Shown: piece by piece, positions 60,979 through 64,000 of the stretch | Layout of the letters: every line of letters begins with the position of its first letter | Position numbering within the stretch: position 1 is the stretch's first letter | Assembly: GCF_902832885.1 (NCBI RefSeq) | Contig: NZ_CADFDK010000011.1 | Coordinates: 62,001 to 126,000 of the forward strand | Direction of reading: 5' to 3' | DNA from: Burkholderia seminalis DSM 23518 | GTDB taxonomy: Bacteria > Pseudomonadota > Gammaproteobacteria > Burkholderiales > Burkholderiaceae | DNA length: 64,000 nucleotides | Translations under genes and position numbers: made by a program | The notes under the pieces: generated by a model | What the model was told of the DNA's origin: nothing | What the model saw: the letters and a program-made list of their open reading frames with translations, nothing else | Databases searched by the model: none

Positions 60979-61350
60979 ATGAATATTGCACACGATCCGG
61001 CAGCATTGCGCGCGCAACAGGAAGCGGATTTGCGCACGCTACGGTCTGCACGCCGCCGAGCCCGAAGAGGGGTACCGTCGCGATGTCGACGCTCGGGCGT
61101 ATGCCTGTCTATGGCACGCGCATCGCGCTGTCCGAAGGCGACGACGTCGGCTGGTTTTTCCATTGCGGCGAATACTCGGACGCCGCCGATTTCTATCGGC
61201 CGTTGCGCACCGCGCACCTGTCGACCTACTTGCCTTCGGTCCTGCCCTATCTGCGGCTGCCAGCCGGCGCGCGTTTCATGATCGACGATGCAGGCTATGA
61301 AGATGTCTGGATAGCGTGGCGTATCGGTACGCGATCGAACTTTTTCAGCT
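60979..61350 (+). pseudogene. Imm33-like immunity gene with two frameshifts
   Basis: Three frames in succession give one family-like protein: HDPAALRAQQEADLRT, then RYGLHAAEPEEG, then MSTLGRMPVYGTRIALSEGD with DVGWFFHCGEYSDAADFYRP and AGYEDVWIAW. The last part resembles Imm33/DUF2185 proteins. A shorter start at ATG 61083 would give a truncated version, but that frame runs through the terminator at 61376, so its normal end is also lost. Confidence 0.55.
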
Positions 61351-61375
61351 GTCCAGAGGATGCGGGGCAGAAACG

Positions 61376-61404
61376 AAAAAGGACCGCCCGCGGTCCTTTT
61401 TCCA
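61376..61404. terminator. Bidirectional terminator between the immunity genes and tssL
   Basis: A stem of AAAAAGGACCG with CGGTCCTTTTT around a short CCCG loop lies between the convergent immunity-island and T6SS transcripts. It has A and T runs on both sides. Confidence 0.85.
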
Positions 61405-61435
61405 TGCAGCATCAACGTCGAACGAAGCCCGCCCC

Positions 61436-62218
61436 TCAAGGCAACGAAATCGTCAAATTAGCCGACTCCGGCCCCACCTTGATCACCTGCGAATAAGGCG
61501 CCAACGCCTGCAGCGTCTTGTCCTTGAGATAAGTATTGAGCCCGAGGTACCCGAGCAGCGCCACGAGTGCAAACACCGCCCCGATCGCCCAAACCGGCAC
61601 CTCACGCTTCAACCGATGCGCGATCTGATCCGGCAACGGCCAATGCGGCGCGAACGGCGCCCGCTTGCCTTTCATATGCGCGATCTCATCGCCCAGCCGC
61701 GCGGTGAGGTAAGCGAGCTTCTCCGGCCCTTCGAGCAGATACTTGCCCTGGAACCCGAGCAGCAGACACATATGAAACACCTCGAGCGACTGCAGCCGCG
61801 CCGCGCCCTGCGCACGGCAATCCTCGAGATACTGATAGAACTTCTCGCCCGCGAGCTGCTCGCCGAACAGCACGAGCTGCAGCGGCCGGCGTTCCCAGTC
61901 GGCCCGGATCTTGAACTGCGACGACAGCACCATCTCGTCGATCGCGGCGCAGAACGCGAATTTCGCGCCGTAGACGTCCTCGGCAGCGATATTCAGCTTC
62001 TTCGCACCGCGCTCGAAATCCGACAGGAACTCCTGGATCCGCGTGCTGAACTCGCTCGCGCTGTCCGGTTCCCGCCCGTTCTTGAGCAGGAACAGCATGA
62101 AGAAGCCGTCGTACAGCAAATCGAGCAGCGAACGCGCCTGGAACGCGGAGTCCGTCGACGCCGGGGTATGCATGGGTGCCGGCGCATTGTCGCCGAACAG
62201 GGAAGGCGCGTAGCTCAT
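61436..62218 (-). CDS. tssL: T6SS inner-membrane protein TssL (DotU/IcmH family, short form)
   Basis: TssL is one of the three membrane-complex proteins of the T6SS and contacts TssK in the baseplate. The 260-residue protein has the cytoplasmic hook domain (LLDLLYDGFFMLFLLKNG, ALQ-type CAAIDEMVL, FHMCLLLGFQGKYLL) and a single C-terminal membrane span (about residues 210-230). There is no OmpA-like peptidoglycan domain. The start overlaps the tssK stop (ATGA). Confidence 0.95.
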   Translation of the reverse strand: MSYAPSLFGDNAPAPMHTPASTDSAFQARSLLDLLYDGFFMLFLLKNGREPDSASEFSTRIQEFLSDFERGAKKLNIAAEDVYGAKFAFCAAIDEMVLSSQFKIRADWERRPLQLVLFGEQLAGEKFYQYLEDCRAQGAARLQSLEVFHMCLLLGFQGKYLLEGPEKLAYLTARLGDEIAHMKGKRAPFAPHWPLPDQIAHRLKREVPVWAIGAVFALVALLGYLGLNTYLKDKTLQALAPYSQVIKVGPESANLTISLP

Positions 62219-63561
62219 GATGTGACCGCGATCAGTTCGAATTTCAGGTCATTGATGCCAGTCGGCGCATAGATCATCGCGGACTGGGCCTGCAGCATGC
62301 GCTCGTACAGCGGGCTGCGCGAATCGAGCGCGAAGTAGCACGCGCCCGGCCGCACCGGAATCGCGGGCGGCACCTGCGGCGTGTACGACAGCCGCACGCC
62401 GGGCATCGCCGACAGCACGAGCTTGTCGACGTCGTCGGGCGCGCCGACCTTGAAGCGGGCCGGCACGGCATCGACGAGCTCGACGCTCGGCATGTCCGCG
62501 GACACGGCCAGATAGAACTCGGTCTTGTCGTCGATCTTGCCGGAGTCGAGGCGGCCCAGGTGGAACGACGGACGTACCTCGTCGAGCGTGATCGCGAAAT
62601 AGCGCGTCGAGATCACCGTGTCGAGCAGCTCGCGCAGCATCAGGTCGAGACGCGCAAAGCTCGGTCCCGGATCGTCGTGTCGGTAGACGGGCAGGTCGGC
62701 GAGCGAATAACCCTTCGAGAACGTCATCAACTGGCCCGCGAGGCGCAGCAGTTCCTGGAACAGCCGCTCCGGATGCAGCGCCGCGTGCTGGTGCAGGTGC
62801 GCGAGCGTCGCGAATGCGGCGTTCGCGGTGTGCAGCAGCCAGAACGATGCGATGTCGCCCGAGCGGAACTCGATGATGTTCTTCGACGGCTCGCGGTGGA
62901 AACCGTACAGCGCGTTCACCTTCGCCTGCAGCGCGTCGACGAGCTGGCGCAGCCGCTGGTGCAGGATCGGCGATGCCTCGATCGCGAGGCACGGCGGCAC
63001 GAAGCTGTCGTCGATCTCGAAACCGGAGGTCGCGGTGCGGCGCACGCGGACGAGCGGCACCGACAGCAACTGGTCGCGCGGTTCGCTGTGCGCGATCAGT
63101 TTGACCTGCGTCTTCAGGAACGTGATGTCGGCTTCGGCGGCATCGGTGAAGTTGTCGGCGACGCTCGTCTGCTCGCTGACGAAGCGCGTCATGAAGCCGG
63201 CGGCCGGATCGTCGCTGTAATTGGTGCCGTTCTCGCGCAGCGGGTGCAGCGCGAGATAGAACACGAATTCGTTGATGCCCTCGGGCAGGGTATCCAGCGC
63301 GATCGGTGGCGGCAGGTCGTCGGCCTGCGGCGCGGCATACAGCGCACCGTCCGGAAACACGAGCGCGAGTTCGGCGACCCGCAGCACGTTGCTGCCGAGC
63401 GCGTCGCGATCGATGCGCACCGAGCGCACGCCCCAGTTGTACGGCTGGATCGCCTGGATGGACTCGAACAGGCGCGCCTCGTGGTACGCGTCCTGTCGCT
63501 GAAAGTGTTGAGGCCGGAGGAACAGCCCTTCCCCCCACAGCACCTTGGCCGAATAACTCAT
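62215..63561 (-). CDS. tssK: T6SS baseplate protein TssK
   Basis: TssK is the trimeric baseplate adaptor that docks the T6SS sheath onto TssL/TssM. The 448-residue protein has the family start KVLWGEGLFLRPQHFQRQD and a shell/head layout of normal length, with LRQLVDALQAKVNALYGFHRE in the middle. It lies between tssJ (102 bases upstream, minus strand) and tssL. Confidence 0.95.
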   Translation of the reverse strand: MSYSAKVLWGEGLFLRPQHFQRQDAYHEARLFESIQAIQPYNWGVRSVRIDRDALGSNVLRVAELALVFPDGALYAAPQADDLPPPIALDTLPEGINEFVFYLALHPLRENGTNYSDDPAAGFMTRFVSEQTSVADNFTDAAEADITFLKTQVKLIAHSEPRDQLLSVPLVRVRRTATSGFEIDDSFVPPCLAIEASPILHQRLRQLVDALQAKVNALYGFHREPSKNIIEFRSGDIASFWLLHTANAAFATLAHLHQHAALHPERLFQELLRLAGQLMTFSKGYSLADLPVYRHDDPGPSFARLDLMLRELLDTVISTRYFAITLDEVRPSFHLGRLDSGKIDDKTEFYLAVSADMPSVELVDAVPARFKVGAPDDVDKLVLSAMPGVRLSYTPQVPPAIPVRPGACYFALDSRSPLYERMLQAQSAMIYAPTGINDLKFELIAVTS

Positions 63562-63663
63562 GTCAAATCCGGTTAATGTGGCGTTGCGATGTAATCGATT
63601 TGGTCGTGCCCGAATTAAATCGCCAATTGTTAACTCTTGTTAATTGACATTCGTGCGACATGT

Positions 63664-64000
63664 TTAACCGCAGGACACCGAAGACAGCATATTCAGCGGT
63701 TGTGACGGCGCACCCTGCTGCGGTGCAATGACGGTGCCATCGGTGACCGTCATCGCGCAATTGTGCAGGCCGATGATTATGCCGGATTTCTCCGACTTCA
63801 CCGGATCGAACGTCAGTTTCCATCGCTGGAGTGCGGGATCGCGGAACAGTGCGACGATGCCGAACGCCTGCGCCTCGCGCGAAACCTTCTCGGTCGCCGT
63901 ATAGCGCTGGCCCGGAATCAGCGTGATTTCACGTACGTTCAGCAGGTCGGCGCCGAGTGCGGCCTTTTCCTTGGTCGGATCGGTGAAGGCGTCGAACGGC
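63664..64000 (-). CDS. tssJ: T6SS outer-membrane lipoprotein TssJ, C-terminal part
   Basis: The last 111 codons of a minus-strand gene are visible; the start with the lipoprotein signal lies beyond the window edge. The frame reads DPTKEKAALGADLLNVREIT, LIPGQRYTATEKV and FGIVALFRDPALQRW, the transthyretin-like fold of TssJ, which anchors the membrane complex at the outer membrane through TssM. tssK follows after an AT-rich 102-base gap that may hold an internal promoter. Confidence 0.9.
   Translation of the reverse strand, partial: PFDAFTDPTKEKAALGADLLNVREITLIPGQRYTATEKVSREAQAFGIVALFRDPALQRWKLTFDPVKSEKSGIIIGLHNCAMTVTDGTVIAPQQGAPSQPLNMLSSVSCG

Overview
This 64-kb, GC-rich window looks like a piece of the main chromosome of a Burkholderia species, most likely of the cepacia complex. 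I infer this from the codon use, the gene products and the gene order: gltBD, thiOSGE, mlaFEDACB, murA, the his operon, tatABC, petABC, sspAB and then a type VI secretion (T6SS) core. No database search was run, so the taxon is an inference.

Region 1 (1-14429) opens with the tail of a REP-associated-type transposase and then holds gltB-gltD (glutamate synthase), an alanine/glycine:cation symporter, thpR and a minus-strand group: a D-amino-acid dehydrogenase, an MFS transporter, an SDR protein whose catalytic tyrosine position is a threonine, and an SbmA/YddA-type ABC exporter. Region 2 (14709-18389) is thiamin biosynthesis: a TPP riboswitch, a possible coupled small ORF, then thiO, thiS, thiG and a long thiE.

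Region 3 (18474-36581) is an 18-kb run of tightly packed plus-strand genes. It carries retrograde phospholipid transport (mlaF-E-D-A-C-B), a YadGH-type ABC transporter, an ibaG/BolA gene, murA, histidine biosynthesis (hisGDCB, marC, hisHAFIE), a small membrane protein, a HIT-family gene and tatABC, and it closes at a hairpin terminator. Region 4 (36792-43160) has a DegS-like protease, a Nif3-like protein, the cytochrome bc1 operon petABC, the sspA-sspB pair and a tRNA-Thr(UGU). Region 5 (43292-47365) has a LytTR two-component pair, two small uncharacterised proteins and an amino-acid-binding protein.

Region 6 (47693-61401) is accessory. A VgrG spike gene is followed by a 1536-residue Rhs protein with a variable C-terminal toxin and a one-base-overlapping candidate immunity gene. 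Downstream lies a series of four displaced Rhs C-terminal/immunity cassettes in different states of decay. They carry copies of one terminator hairpin, an antisense SymE remnant, and then a small group of immunity-like genes, two of them frameshifted. Region 7 (61436-64000) is the end of a T6SS structural cluster on the minus strand (tssL, tssK, partial tssJ), which presumably builds the machine that delivers the VgrG-Rhs effector.
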